A stretch of DNA of 64,000 nucleotides from an uncultured Tenacibaculum sp. (GTDB lineage: Bacteria; Bacteroidota; Bacteroidia; Flavobacteriales; Flavobacteriaceae), in the NCBI RefSeq assembly GCF_947502995.1, contig NZ_CANNBW010000022.1:19586-83585 (forward strand), in the 5' to 3' direction. The notes under the pieces are model-generated. The model was not told the DNA's origin, did not search any database, and saw only the letters and a program-made list of their open reading frames with translations. Position 1 is the stretch's first letter. Each line of letters opens with the position of its first letter. Both the position numbers and the translations under genes were made by a program. Shown here piece by piece: positions 9,701 through 18,332 of the stretch.

Positions 9701-12700
9701 ATCCTTTAGCATCAATAACTTTAACTGCGTAATCACCAGCTTTAACTCCAGTTAAATTAGCTTTTGTATTTGTTAAAATAGTACCAGAAGCATCAGTCCA
9801 TTCATAAGTATAAGGAAGAGTTCCTCCTTCAACTTCAATAGAAATTGCTCCATTAGATAAATCGAATCCACTTGCATCTGTAATAGTATAATCTTTTATA
9901 CTTAAAGGCGCTAACGGTTGAGAAACGATTATTTTCTTTTCAAATGCACAAACTAAATTCTTATCAGTAACTTTAACAGTATATTCACCTGCTCTTAAAT
10001 CTGTAAGTTCACTTCCTGTAGATCCGTTACTCCAATTATAGACATATTCGCCAACTCCTCCAGTTGCAGTTACTTTAATTGTAGCATCATTTCCTCTAAA
10101 ACAAGAAACATTAGTTACTATAATATTAGTATCTAAAATTTCTAACAACGGAGGTTCTATAATAGTAACTTCTTCTTCTATTTCAATACCGTTGTCATCT
10201 GTAATTTTTACTACATATGTTCCTTTATCTCTATTTAGTAATTCTAATGTGTTACTTAATTCAGTAGTTTCTCCTTTTTTCGTCCAAGAATACGTATAAG
10301 GTTTAACTCCACCAGTTACAATAGCAGTAGCTGATCCTTTTTGACCAAAACAAGGAATATCATTTTTATCAATTCTAACTTCTAATAATGGTGGTTGATT
10401 AATCGTATATTTTGGATTAGGATTTATGTAACATCCTTTAGCATCTGTAACTTTAACAGTATACTCTCCTGCTTTAACTCCTGTTAAATTAGCTGTTGTA
10501 TTTGTTAAAATAGTACCAGAAGCATCAGTCCACTCGTAAGTATAAGGTGATGTTCCTCCTTCAACTTCAATAGAAATTGCTCCGTTAGGTAAATTAAACC
10601 CTTTTGCATCTGTAACAGTAAAATCTTTTATACTAAGTTCGGCTGTAGGTTGAGAAACTACAATCTTCTTTTCGAACTTACATACTAAGTTTTTATCAAT
10701 CACAGTTACAACATATTCACCAGCAGTTAATCCTGTGAGTTCATCTCCTGAAGCTCCATTGTTCCAACTATATGAGTAATCACCAACTCCACCAATAGCT
10801 TTTACTTTAATAGTTCCATCATCTCCATTGAAACATGAAACATTAGTAACAATAACATCTGAATTTAATATTTCTAATTTTGGAGGCTCAATAATCGTTA
10901 CTTCTTCTTCTATTACAATATCATTTGCATCTGTAACTTTAATTACAAAAGTTCCTCCGCTTCTATTTAACAATTCTGTAGTAGCACTTAACTCCGTAAT
11001 TTCTCCTTTTTCTGTCCAAGAATACTTGTAAGGTTTAATTCCACCTGTTACACTAACTGTTGCGAATCCTTTTTCACCAAAACAAGAAATATCTTTCTTC
11101 GTAATCGTCAATTCTAATTTAGCAGGTTGATCTACAGTATATTTAGAATTAATTTCACAACCTTTAGCATCTGTAATAGTTACTGAATAATCTCCTGCTT
11201 TAATTCCTATTAGATTTGCAGTTGTATTTGTTAAAATTGTACCTGAAGTATCTTTCCATTCATAAGTATAAGGAAGAGTTCCTCCTTCAACTTCAATAGA
11301 AATTGCACCATCACTTGAACCAAATTTTTTAGTATCAGTAATTAAATAATCTTTAATATTTAATGATTTTTCAGGCTGGGTAATTACAATTTTCTTTTCA
11401 AACTTACATACTAAGTTCTTGTCTATTACAGTAACAGTATATTCTCCTGCTGCTAAACCAGTAAGTTCTGAACCTGTTTCACCATTGCTCCAACTGTAAG
11501 AATAATCTCCTACTCCTCCAGTTGCAGTAACTTTAATTATTCCTTGTTTTTCTCCAAAACAAGAGACATTTGTAGTAATGATATTTGTATCTAAAATTTG
11601 TAATACCGGCGGCTCGTTTATAGTTATTTTTTTATCCGCAGTATTATTGTTTTTATCAGTTACTGTTATTATATAATCTCCGGCTCCTCTTTTTAATAGC
11701 TCCTCAGTTAAGCTTAATTTAGTAGTTTCACCTTCTTTGATCCATGAGTAAGTATAAGGTTTAACACCACCTACAACATTAGCTAATAAATCTACAGATT
11801 CATCTCCATTACATTTAATTTCACCAGTTTGTACAATTTCACTAACTTCTAATTTTGCGGGTTGCTTAATTTCGTAAAGCTCAGAAAGAATTGTACACTT
11901 TTCATTAGTTAATGTTAATTGATAAAATCCAGCTTGAACACCAACAAGATTCTTGTCATTACTAATAACATCAGTTTGATCTTTTAATCTCCATTCATAT
12001 TTATAATCGGAAGTTGTTCCTCCATCAACTTCAATTATAATACTTCCATCACCTTTTTCAAACCCTGTTAAATGATTTCTAACAGCTTTAGTTACTTTTA
12101 ATTCTTTTGGAGGTTGAGTAATTAAAAATATAGGAGAAGTTATAGAACATATATTTTTATCGGTAACTTCTACATAATACTCACCTGCTTCTAAGTTTTG
12201 AATATTTTGATCTGTACTAGAAAAACTAGCATCTCCTACTTTAGTCCACACATACGTATAAGGCTCTGCACCTGTTGATGTATCAAACGGAGTTCCATCT
12301 TTAACACTAATTTTAATTTCCCCATCAGTACCTTTAAAACATGAAACATTTGTTTTATCTATTAGAGAGATTTTAATTTGAGACGGTTGAGCTATATTGA
12401 TTGTCTTAGAAGTTGTTACTCCTTTACGATCCTTGATATCAACTCTATATGAACCAAATTTTAATCCTGATATACGATCTAATCTTATATTAGTAGGATT
12501 TAATAATGTTGAAGTACTTCCATCTAGTCTATACCAGCGATATTCAAAATCTGAAGGCTTTGATTCAATAGGAAAACCACCACTTACTTTTGCTAAGATT
12601 TCAGCAGTTTCTTCACCAAAACATTCTATTAATTTTGTTTGAGATAAAGCCACTGTTAAAGGAGAAGGCTCTTTTACCACATAATTTGCAGTAACAAAAC

Positions 12701-15700
12701 AACTATTATTACTTTTATCTTTAACAACAACAGTATAAGTTGCTGCTCGTAAACTAGAAATAGTTGCAGAATTAGTTCCTACAAAAGAAGCATCAGTACT
12801 CGTCCATTCATAATCGAAATTCCCAGTACCTCCTGAAACATTAACTGTTATGGCACCAATACTCTGATTAATAATATCGTTATTAGTAATAATAGGAAAA
12901 CCTAAAACAATAGCCGTTGGACGTTTTATTGCAACTGATTTTGGACCAACTATACAGTTTAGATCATCTTTAATGTATATTTGGAAAGTTCCATCATTTC
13001 TATTTTCAATTGTATTTCTATTTAAACTAGAAATTGGCTGAAAGTTAGACGTATTATTTATCGAATAATAATGAGCTCCTTGACCTCCAGAAACAGAAAT
13101 TTCAATTTTTCCATCATTTAAATTAAAACAACTTATATCTGTTCCTTTTAAACTAAAAGTAATAGCCTTAGGTTGAGTCAATTTTTTAATTTCACTAGGC
13201 TTATTAGTGTAAGAATCGTAAACTACAACGCTATAATCACCAGAAGTCCCTTCATAAGTAGGGTCTGTTGCGCCAGAAATTATACTACCGTTTTTATACC
13301 ATTTATAAGTGTAAGTTCCTTTTCCTCCTGTAGGATTGGCTTTTACAATTCCCTTTTCTCCATTACAGGTTATTTCTTTTTGAATACTAACATAAACTTT
13401 TAACTCTTCTGGTTCATCAACTATAATCTCCTTTGAAGTAATAACACATTTATTAGCATCTGTTATTGTTGCAATATATTTACCCGCTTTTAATTCTGTA
13501 ATAGTTGCTCCTACATTAGAAATATTACCACCATCTTTTTTCCATGTAATTTTATAATTTTTAGTTCCTCCGCTTACAGCAATACTAATACTTCCTTTTG
13601 CTCCCCCATTAATATTATTATGAGTTACAGTAGGATTTGGATTTACATATAATTCTGTAGGTTGATCTATCTTTCCAGAACTAGAAAAAGCAGACTCACA
13701 AGAAGGTAAATTTTTACTTCTAACTTTAAAACGGAAGCCTGAAGTAGACGCTTTAACTTCAAAAGAATTATTATTTTGCCACTTTACAATTCCAGATTCT
13801 TCAATTCCATATTGATAAATAGTACCTGTTTTCCCTCCTGTTGCAGATATTTTAATTTCAGCATTTCCTCTATTACATTTGATAGGAGAAATAACTATAT
13901 CTTTTATAACGATAGCAGAAACTTCACCAATAGTAATACTTTTTGTTCTTCCTCCACTTCTAGAATCCTTAATTATAACAGTATAAGTTCCTTTCTTTAA
14001 GTTCTCTGTTATAGTAGAAGTTCTTACTATGTTTCTTAAAGTTTTTAATGTCGTAGAACCTCTCTTTAATGTTACGGTATATTTTTCATAACCACCTTTG
14101 ATACCTGAAACTACTAACTGTCCATTTCCACCAAAACATTCTGCATCTTTTTTAGTTAAAGTGAAATCTACAGGATTTGGTTTAATAATTGTTGGTAAAG
14201 TGAAATCCTTAGAACACCCGTTCGCATCTGTATATCTGATAATATGAGTTCCAGGAGGTAAACCTGTTATTGTAAATCCGCTTGAAGCTGCGGTCTTTTC
14301 AGTTGTAACTGTAGCACTATTACCATTTAAAAATATTACATACTTATAAGTATTTCCACTAAACATAGTTCCTCCAGATACACCACTAACATATATAGTT
14401 CCATCTTTATTATTTTCATCTGAAGGATGAGTGACTGCTGAATTAGGTATTGAATTTTGTACTATAGCTGTTGCAACATTAATAGTAACTTTTTTAACTA
14501 TTACCTTATTTCTATCATCTCTAGCTTCACAATTTTTAGAATCTAAAATTGTAACATTTTTACTACCAGGAGCTAAGCCATCTACTATAGTTTCAGCAAC
14601 ACCTCCAGGTGAAGGAGCTGAAAACGTCTTTTTAAAGACTCCGTTAACATAAACTTTATATGTATTAGAACCTCCTGCAGCTTTTACTTTTATCTGACCA
14701 TCATTGACCCCTGGACAACTTTGATGCTTTTGAGAAGATGCATTTAAAAATAATACTGGTTCAGGCGTTCTTATTTCATAAAATTCTTTTTCATTAGTCG
14801 GGAATTCTATTTCTACACAATTCTGAACTAAATTCCCAAAACTATTTTTTCTATAACCTGAAACCTCTATTTTATAATTACCATCTTCTAGTAAATTACC
14901 TGATCTATCCGGATCTACATCTTTCTGCCAAGAATAACTGTAGGTTCCATCAGCTTCTTCATTTAACCTAGTTATATTAGTATTAACATTCCAAGTAATT
15001 ACAGAATGATCATCAAGTTCTTTATTTAAAGAAACATTTATTTCTTCGTTATCGTATAATTGACGATCAAAAAACAATTTCAAATTACTAACTTCATCAT
15101 AAGAACAACTTGGAGAATCAAATGTTGGCTTTTTAGCTACTTTTGGTGGTTCAGGTAAAAATTGAAGAGTTAATATATTTGAAATATCAGTAATACCATT
15201 ACATGAAGGATTCATTCTTACTCTTATTTTTTTATTATTAAGAGCCTTCATTTGATCAGTTTCATTAGAATAAAAATCAGATAGTCCTAAAGAAACATTA
15301 CTTTGTCCAATTATCGAATTTAAATTTTTCCAAACTGATTTATCAAAATATTTTTCTCCAGTATAATTGTCTACAGCTTGACTTGCTTGTAAAAATCTTT
15401 GATATAAATATCTACACGCTGGGCTAGGATCTCCACCTCCCAAAATTGGTACTCTAAACAACATATCTTCATCTGAACTTTTCTTTTTTGGAGGATCAGT
15501 ATTTGATCCTCTAGATCTTCTTAAAAAATCAATATCACCAGGTCCACCACCTCCTCCTGTTGATACTTCACAATCAAGATATCTTTGAAATGCATCATCT
15601 CTTGCATTCAATAAATTGTTATAAGCTGATGTAATAGTTCTTACCGTATTAACATTATCTTCAAATTCCCATTTGTAGATCTGGTTTTTATGTGTATTAT

Positions 15701-16235
15701 CAAAGCCTGGTATTGAGTTTATTGATATTTTCTCATTTTGACATACAATTTTTGTGATATTAGTAGATGAATTATCAGCATAAGTAAGTTTTGTTACAGG
15801 TGTGAGTGTATACTTAAAATAACTATGAATAGTTCTTAAGTTTTTATTCATGAAACCTGATCTTGAATTTTCATAGCATGGATAATTAGGCATATCAAAT
15901 CTAACATCAGAATAGTCACCTGAATGACATCCTCCCCAACTATTTTCATCATTTACGTAAGATGTAAATCTTATATAATTAATTTTATCGTTATTTTTAA
16001 ATATCAATTCATCGGTAACATTAATATTTGAAAAATAACTTTTGGGACCAAATTCTTTTAAAACTACAGTTTTACCACTATTTAAATATGCAATAAGTTT
16101 ATAATTATTTCTATCTGTACAAATATCCTGAAGTTTAGTATGTTCTAATCTAAATCTATAAGATAATTTATATTCTTGTGAGAAATTTTCTAGTACAGAA
16201 AGTAATATAAAAATCAACAGTAATATTCTTCTCAT
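3786..16235 (-). CDS. Giant SprB-repeat surface adhesin with T9SS sorting domain
   Basis: From the ATG at 16235 the protein has about 4149 residues. A TTG six bases upstream is also possible but the ATG opens directly with signal peptide MRRILLLIFILLSVLENFSQ. After a unique N-terminal region of about 500 residues with a GGGGG linker I count 41 SprB-type repeats of about 80 residues, each of the form C-x-G...GGxxPYxYxW...LxAGxYxVxVxDxxGC...xxP. Two PKD-like beta domains follow, then a T9SS type A C-terminal domain (FNIYPNPSSGVF, ending KLVKKIIIR), which directs secretion by the PorSS machinery and surface attachment. SprB-type proteins are mobile adhesins in flavobacterial gliding. No sprF-like gene follows here. 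The start codon is coupled to the FN3 gene upstream (2-base gap). Family assignment is sure; role in gliding or attachment is inferred. Confidence 0.92.
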   Translation of the reverse strand: MRRILLLIFILLSVLENFSQEYKLSYRFRLEHTKLQDICTDRNNYKLIAYLNSGKTVVLKEFGPKSYFSNINVTDELIFKNNDKINYIRFTSYVNDENSWGGCHSGDYSDVRFDMPNYPCYENSRSGFMNKNLRTIHSYFKYTLTPVTKLTYADNSSTNITKIVCQNEKISINSIPGFDNTHKNQIYKWEFEDNVNTVRTITSAYNNLLNARDDAFQRYLDCEVSTGGGGGPGDIDFLRRSRGSNTDPPKKKSSDEDMLFRVPILGGGDPSPACRYLYQRFLQASQAVDNYTGEKYFDKSVWKNLNSIIGQSNVSLGLSDFYSNETDQMKALNNKKIRVRMNPSCNGITDISNILTLQFLPEPPKVAKKPTFDSPSCSYDEVSNLKLFFDRQLYDNEEINVSLNKELDDHSVITWNVNTNITRLNEEADGTYSYSWQKDVDPDRSGNLLEDGNYKIEVSGYRKNSFGNLVQNCVEIEFPTNEKEFYEIRTPEPVLFLNASSQKHQSCPGVNDGQIKVKAAGGSNTYKVYVNGVFKKTFSAPSPGGVAETIVDGLAPGSKNVTILDSKNCEARDDRNKVIVKKVTINVATAIVQNSIPNSAVTHPSDENNKDGTIYVSGVSGGTMFSGNTYKYVIFLNGNSATVTTEKTAASSGFTITGLPPGTHIIRYTDANGCSKDFTLPTIIKPNPVDFTLTKKDAECFGGNGQLVVSGIKGGYEKYTVTLKRGSTTLKTLRNIVRTSTITENLKKGTYTVIIKDSRSGGRTKSITIGEVSAIVIKDIVISPIKCNRGNAEIKISATGGKTGTIYQYGIEESGIVKWQNNNSFEVKASTSGFRFKVRSKNLPSCESAFSSSGKIDQPTELYVNPNPTVTHNNINGGAKGSISIAVSGGTKNYKITWKKDGGNISNVGATITELKAGKYIATITDANKCVITSKEIIVDEPEELKVYVSIQKEITCNGEKGIVKANPTGGKGTYTYKWYKNGSIISGATDPTYEGTSGDYSVVVYDSYTNKPSEIKKLTQPKAITFSLKGTDISCFNLNDGKIEISVSGGQGAHYYSINNTSNFQPISSLNRNTIENRNDGTFQIYIKDDLNCIVGPKSVAIKRPTAIVLGFPIITNNDIINQSIGAITVNVSGGTGNFDYEWTSTDASFVGTNSATISSLRAATYTVVVKDKSNNSCFVTANYVVKEPSPLTVALSQTKLIECFGEETAEILAKVSGGFPIESKPSDFEYRWYRLDGSTSTLLNPTNIRLDRISGLKFGSYRVDIKDRKGVTTSKTINIAQPSQIKISLIDKTNVSCFKGTDGEIKISVKDGTPFDTSTGAEPYTYVWTKVGDASFSSTDQNIQNLEAGEYYVEVTDKNICSITSPIFLITQPPKELKVTKAVRNHLTGFEKGDGSIIIEVDGGTTSDYKYEWRLKDQTDVISNDKNLVGVQAGFYQLTLTNEKCTILSELYEIKQPAKLEVSEIVQTGEIKCNGDESVDLLANVVGGVKPYTYSWIKEGETTKLSLTEELLKRGAGDYIITVTDKNNNTADKKITINEPPVLQILDTNIITTNVSCFGEKQGIIKVTATGGVGDYSYSWSNGETGSELTGLAAGEYTVTVIDKNLVCKFEKKIVITQPEKSLNIKDYLITDTKKFGSSDGAISIEVEGGTLPYTYEWKDTSGTILTNTTANLIGIKAGDYSVTITDAKGCEINSKYTVDQPAKLELTITKKDISCFGEKGFATVSVTGGIKPYKYSWTEKGEITELSATTELLNRSGGTFVIKVTDANDIVIEEEVTIIEPPKLEILNSDVIVTNVSCFNGDDGTIKVKAIGGVGDYSYSWNNGASGDELTGLTAGEYVVTVIDKNLVCKFEKKIVVSQPTAELSIKDFTVTDAKGFNLPNGAISIEVEGGTSPYTYEWTDASGTILTNTTANLTGVKAGEYTVKVTDAKGCYINPNPKYTINQPPLLEVRIDKNDIPCFGQKGSATAIVTGGVKPYTYSWTKKGETTELSNTLELLNRDKGTYVVKITDDNGIEIEEEVTIIEPPLLEILDTNIIVTNVSCFRGNDATIKVTATGGVGEYVYNWSNGSTGSELTDLRAGEYTVKVTDKNLVCAFEKKIIVSQPLAPLSIKDYTITDASGFDLSNGAISIEVEGGTLPYTYEWTDASGTILTNTKANLTGVKAGDYAVKVIDAKGCELKPNPTYTIDQPAKLEVRIDKNDIPCFSQKGSAIANVTGGVEPYVYSWKEKGETLELSTTSELLNISGGVYVVEIEDKNGNKVVQEVTIIEPTLLEILDANVIVTNVSCFGEDDATIKVTATGGVGEYVYNWSNGSTGNELTGLKAGEYIVKVTDKNLVCAFEKKIIVTEPLAPLSIKDYIIKDASGFDLSNGAISIEVEGGTLPYTYEWTDASGTILTNTTANLTGFKAGVYTVKVNDAKGCEISPNYTINQPEKLEVKIDKNDISCFGQKGSAIANVTGGVEPYTYSWIEKGETLELSSAPELLNISGGVYVIKVEDKNGNKIEDEVTIIEPSLLEITNVETTDVTCYKGSDGRIEITVVGGVTPYSYKWTHTSINDNILENIEADTYNVIITDANGCSVEREIIINQPEEYAIDKIKLARPTSETVNDGDIEVIIVGGEAPYKYVWEDESGSTILDESTNLKTSKIENLSEGRYTITITDAKNCVLSETYNLANPGELLVSIEQTQEIFCYGESNAILDVITIGGAGGNRFQWFNATTNSVIGSDKELKNIPAGSYYVIVSNAEGIEEKSSIFTVTQPEKVEVSISQVNASCFEATNASFKVDVTGGTGTYEYRYTNTLGYTAWTSITGNSITIENLIKGDYKVQVRDVNNCLATDAAGNSEYEINITEPTKLELTKEEVVNVSGFGLSNGSIIVELTGGTPVYTYQWFDAIGTSIGGNSTVLDNIVAGKYQLVVEDIKGCRLVQDYEVTQPDLLEVSLNQLSIISCEGSSNGSIEAIVIGGVKDYTYSWYEESSATVIGTTNILSDLSPGKYYVVINDANGNTVRSSSFEFTEPTALELSLASEYTSCEVGNYWTVTTTVTGGTAPYRYIWNNGDSTANLNNVASGLYEVTIVDANGCKINDIVNLPAHKEFKFTKEDIVNVSGFGLSNGSITVELTGGTPGYTYQWFDASGTSIGGNSTVLDNIVAGKYQLVVEDTKGCRLVQDYEVTQPDLLEVSLNQLSIISCEGSSNGSIEAIVTGGVKDYTYSWYEESSATVIGTANVLSDLSPGKYYVVINDANGNKVRSSSFEFTEPTALGLSLTSEYTSCGTGNDWTVTTTVTGGTAPYRYIWNNGETTADLNNVISGLYEVTVVDANGCSIKDTVRLTAPAEFKFTKEDIVNVSGFGLSNGSITVELTGGTPGYTYQWFDASGTSIGGNSTVLDNIVAGKYQLIVEDTKGCRLVQDYEVTQPDLLEVSLNQLSIISCEGSSNGSIEAIVTGGVKDYTYSWYEESSATVIGTENVLSDLSPGKYYVVINDANGNTVRSSSFEFTEPTALRLSLASEYTSCGTGNDWTVTTTVTGGTAPYRYIWNNGETTADLNNVISGLYEVTVVDANGCSIKDTVRLTAPAEFKFTKEDIVNVSGFGLSNGSITVELTGGTPGYTYQWFDASGVSVGTNSNILDNIVAGKYQLIVEDTKGCRLVQDYEITQPDLLEVSLNQTSIISCLGANNASLEATVTGGVKDYTYSWYKEGSSRIIGTTSQLSDLAPGNYYIIISDANRNTVRSSSFEITEPDALELTLASDYTLCGTGNDWTITTNVSGGTAPYRYVWNTGETSANLSDVITGSYEVTIVDANGCSVTKEIELVTPPELIISAEETNDPKCFNGSNGNIKIEVSGGLAPYTYEWNNGNTTNTNNNLTSGTYEVIITDSKGCIISKAYVLANPDEIEFSLGEDVTLCKDQTYVLNATIDNGVSYEWSSTNGLSSTERVIEVSEEGIYSVVITNEDGCIITDEIEIKRTRDDISSNFLVSSIAYVNEPIVAVNVSDPAPDDSEWILPANVKLNEKTDEYVEFYFEEAGEYEITLYTKKGECEAFQTKTVFITEKEIGDDNTGSDEANGQTPLITDFNIYPNPSSGVFALDLELKEQSDVSVKIYSLLSNDMIDYKKVENKKEYKIDYNLTMVPGLYFVLVETQNEKLVKKIIIR
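4800..7680 (-). repeat. Tandem 720-bp higher-order repeat inside the adhesin gene (4 copies)
   Basis: Near-identical blocks recur at exact 720-base spacing; for example the segment encoding the QDYEVTQPDLLEVSLNQ region lies at 5281, 6001, 6721 and 7441. Each 240-residue block consists of three different SprB repeats in fixed order (F/LxFTKED type, LEVSLNQ type, LSLASEY type). The two inner copies are the most alike and the outer ones more diverged, as expected for unequal crossing-over or gene conversion. Confidence 0.9.
8690..11860 (-). repeat. Second higher-order repeat inside the adhesin gene (726-732 bp, about 4 copies)
   Basis: A different triplet of SprB repeats (LEVRIDKNDI type, LEILDTN type, LSIKDYT type) recurs with spacing 726, 732 and 732 bases; the same CAAG of the conserved cysteine region falls at 8893, 9619, 10351 and 11083. 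The copies are less identical than in the 720-bp array, with small length changes at the NPNPTYTI loop, and are flanked by single diverged relatives. Confidence 0.85.
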
Positions 16236-16237
16236 AA

Positions 16238-18328
16238 TCAATAGTTTAATTCAATTTTTTTAATGGGTGATTTTGCTCCAGATGTAAAAACAGCTTGAAG
16301 CAAATATTTATAGTTAGTATTGATTAGCAATTCTTTATCTTTATACTTGGTAGTATTTTTATCAAAAATTTTATACATAGTAGGTTGTTTTCCTTCTTGT
16401 CCTTTGTATAAAATGAATTCTTCTACATTTTCAACAGAATATCTCCAATTCAAATTGATAAATTTTTCCTCTCTATTAGCATAAGCTTCAAACTTATTGA
16501 TCTCTGGTTTAGGTAAATTATCTGAAATCTTTACTTTTAAAGGAGTAATCGGTTCAGATTCTAAACCAGAATCATCGACTGTTAGAATTGTATACAAATA
16601 ATTTTTACCTATTTCTGTTTTTGTATCTGTAAATTTATTCTTAGGTAATGCTATAGTTGCTAAAAGTTGCCATGGTAAATCTGACCCTCTTTCTTTTCGA
16701 TAAACCAAAGTACTTACAGCATCTTGACTAGAACTAGTTACCCAAGTTAGTATTACATTTTTCTTATCTACATTAAAAGAAGAAAAAACAGGTTGTGATG
16801 GAGGAATAATATCTGGTCTCTTCAATTCTAAAACTTCAGAAAAATTAGAAGGATTATACCTTTTATCTAAAGCTTGTATTTTATAGTAAATCTTCTTATT
16901 AAGTGTCTTTATATTGATTGTATCTACAATCTGATTATTCTGTATTGGTTTAAAAGTGATTTGAGTAAACTCATCATCTTTTAAATTTGCGCGAAAAACT
17001 CGGTAACCAAGAAAATCTAATTCTGTATTCTGCTTCCAATTTAATCTAACAATACCCAATGTATCTACTTTTCCTACAATTTCTGTTGGGATTGCAGGAG
17101 GAGTATTATCATCTGGTTGAATCATTTTAGGAAAAGATTCTCTTGTAGTTCCATCTGTACCAACAGCTACTATTTTATAATAATTAATAGGCTTTAAATT
17201 TGTTAACTTAATACTCCTTGTACCTTTGCTGATTTGATTGTTAATTACAAAATATTTTCCTTTTGGTTTATCTGCTCTTAATAATTCGAATCGTTTTAAA
17301 GTTTGTAAGCCTTCATTTGGAAAATCCCATTGAAGCACAACTGTTCCATCTTCTAAAAATTTATTTTCTGTTATAAAAGGATTATGAATTAAAGGTGTAA
17401 CTCCTTTCCCTGAAACTATATTAGAATAAGGACCTTCAATACCAAATGGAGAAATTCCTTTAATTCTATATTGATATATCTTATCATTTTGAAAAAGACT
17501 ATCAACATACATCATCCTATTAGAAGGTCTTACTTCTCTTTCACCTAAATTTGCTATAGGAGTATTGGTTAAAGGCGTAAATGTTTTTCCTAAATCTTCT
17601 GATTTTTCTATAATGTAATTTGTAAAAAAACGTTTTACTATTGCATAATTCCAACTTAAAATTGTTGTTTTATCTTTAAAAACACCAACAAATTCTTTTG
17701 GTTTTGGTAATGGCTTTTCATCTGATAATCCTAAATAAACACCACCGTGTTTTATATCAGATTTCCCCTGTGGTTCAGCTACTTTAATAGTATATAAATA
17801 TCGTTCACCTTCTTTTACTGAAGTGTCCACAAAAGCTAATCCAGAAAATTTTGCAACTTCATAATCTTGATCGGCGGCATACATTGCAAAAATAAATCGT
17901 TGTTCTAATACTTGTGCTTGATTTAATATACTGATGATTCCATTACCTCCATTATTCATTTCAACATCAAAATTGTCACCATATAGTGCTTGTGCAGCTA
18001 TGGCTGCATTCGTATTCTTTTGAGTAAATTCTTTCCACTCCATCATTGGTTTTGGTTTTAGAGGAGTAGAGTTTAATTTTTTTAGAATGGGAGTTTCTAA
18101 GATTTCATTATTTGATATAATGGTCTTTCTTTCTATAGTAAAACCATATTTATTTGCTCTTTTCCAAGCTGAAGGAGTGTTAACTCCCCAACGTAGCATG
18201 ATTGCTTTTTTATTGACTGTAGCTATAGCTTTAACTCCAGCTTCTTCTGCTACAATTTCTTTTTGTGAAAAAACATTATTAATAGAAAACAATATCATTA
18301 ATAATGTAATCAACCTAGACATTTTCAT
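16238..18328 (-). CDS. Secreted fibronectin type III protein, 696 residues
   Basis: A signal peptide (MKMSRLITLLMILFSINNVFSQ) is followed by an N-terminal region of about 200 residues containing a NNGGNG linker. Then come about five fibronectin type III-like domains, each with the W...Y.i.R pattern: for example KTTILSWNYAIVKRFFTNYI, VVLQWDFPNEGLQTLKRFEL, VRLNWKQNTELDFLGYRVFR and VILTWVTSS. There is no T9SS sorting domain, lipobox or membrane segment after the signal, so it is probably periplasmic or held at the surface by a partner. It lies 4 bases after the 1548-residue gene and abuts the giant adhesin start, so the three are translationally coupled. An accessory or docking role for the adhesin is inferred from position only. 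Confidence 0.75.
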   Translation of the reverse strand: MKMSRLITLLMILFSINNVFSQKEIVAEEAGVKAIATVNKKAIMLRWGVNTPSAWKRANKYGFTIERKTIISNNEILETPILKKLNSTPLKPKPMMEWKEFTQKNTNAAIAAQALYGDNFDVEMNNGGNGIISILNQAQVLEQRFIFAMYAADQDYEVAKFSGLAFVDTSVKEGERYLYTIKVAEPQGKSDIKHGGVYLGLSDEKPLPKPKEFVGVFKDKTTILSWNYAIVKRFFTNYIIEKSEDLGKTFTPLTNTPIANLGEREVRPSNRMMYVDSLFQNDKIYQYRIKGISPFGIEGPYSNIVSGKGVTPLIHNPFITENKFLEDGTVVLQWDFPNEGLQTLKRFELLRADKPKGKYFVINNQISKGTRSIKLTNLKPINYYKIVAVGTDGTTRESFPKMIQPDDNTPPAIPTEIVGKVDTLGIVRLNWKQNTELDFLGYRVFRANLKDDEFTQITFKPIQNNQIVDTINIKTLNKKIYYKIQALDKRYNPSNFSEVLELKRPDIIPPSQPVFSSFNVDKKNVILTWVTSSSQDAVSTLVYRKERGSDLPWQLLATIALPKNKFTDTKTEIGKNYLYTILTVDDSGLESEPITPLKVKISDNLPKPEINKFEAYANREEKFINLNWRYSVENVEEFILYKGQEGKQPTMYKIFDKNTTKYKDKELLINTNYKYLLQAVFTSGAKSPIKKIELNY

Positions 18329-18332
18329 CTAA

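Noticed and set aside
4800..11860. CRISPR-like periodic repeats
   Set aside because: Periods are 720-732 bp with continuous coding sequence; no short repeat-spacer structure.
6166..14652. Several plus-strand ORFs of 65-85 codons inside the adhesin gene
   Set aside because: They are shadows in antisense frames of a highly repetitive, biased coding sequence; no signal, domain or start supports them.
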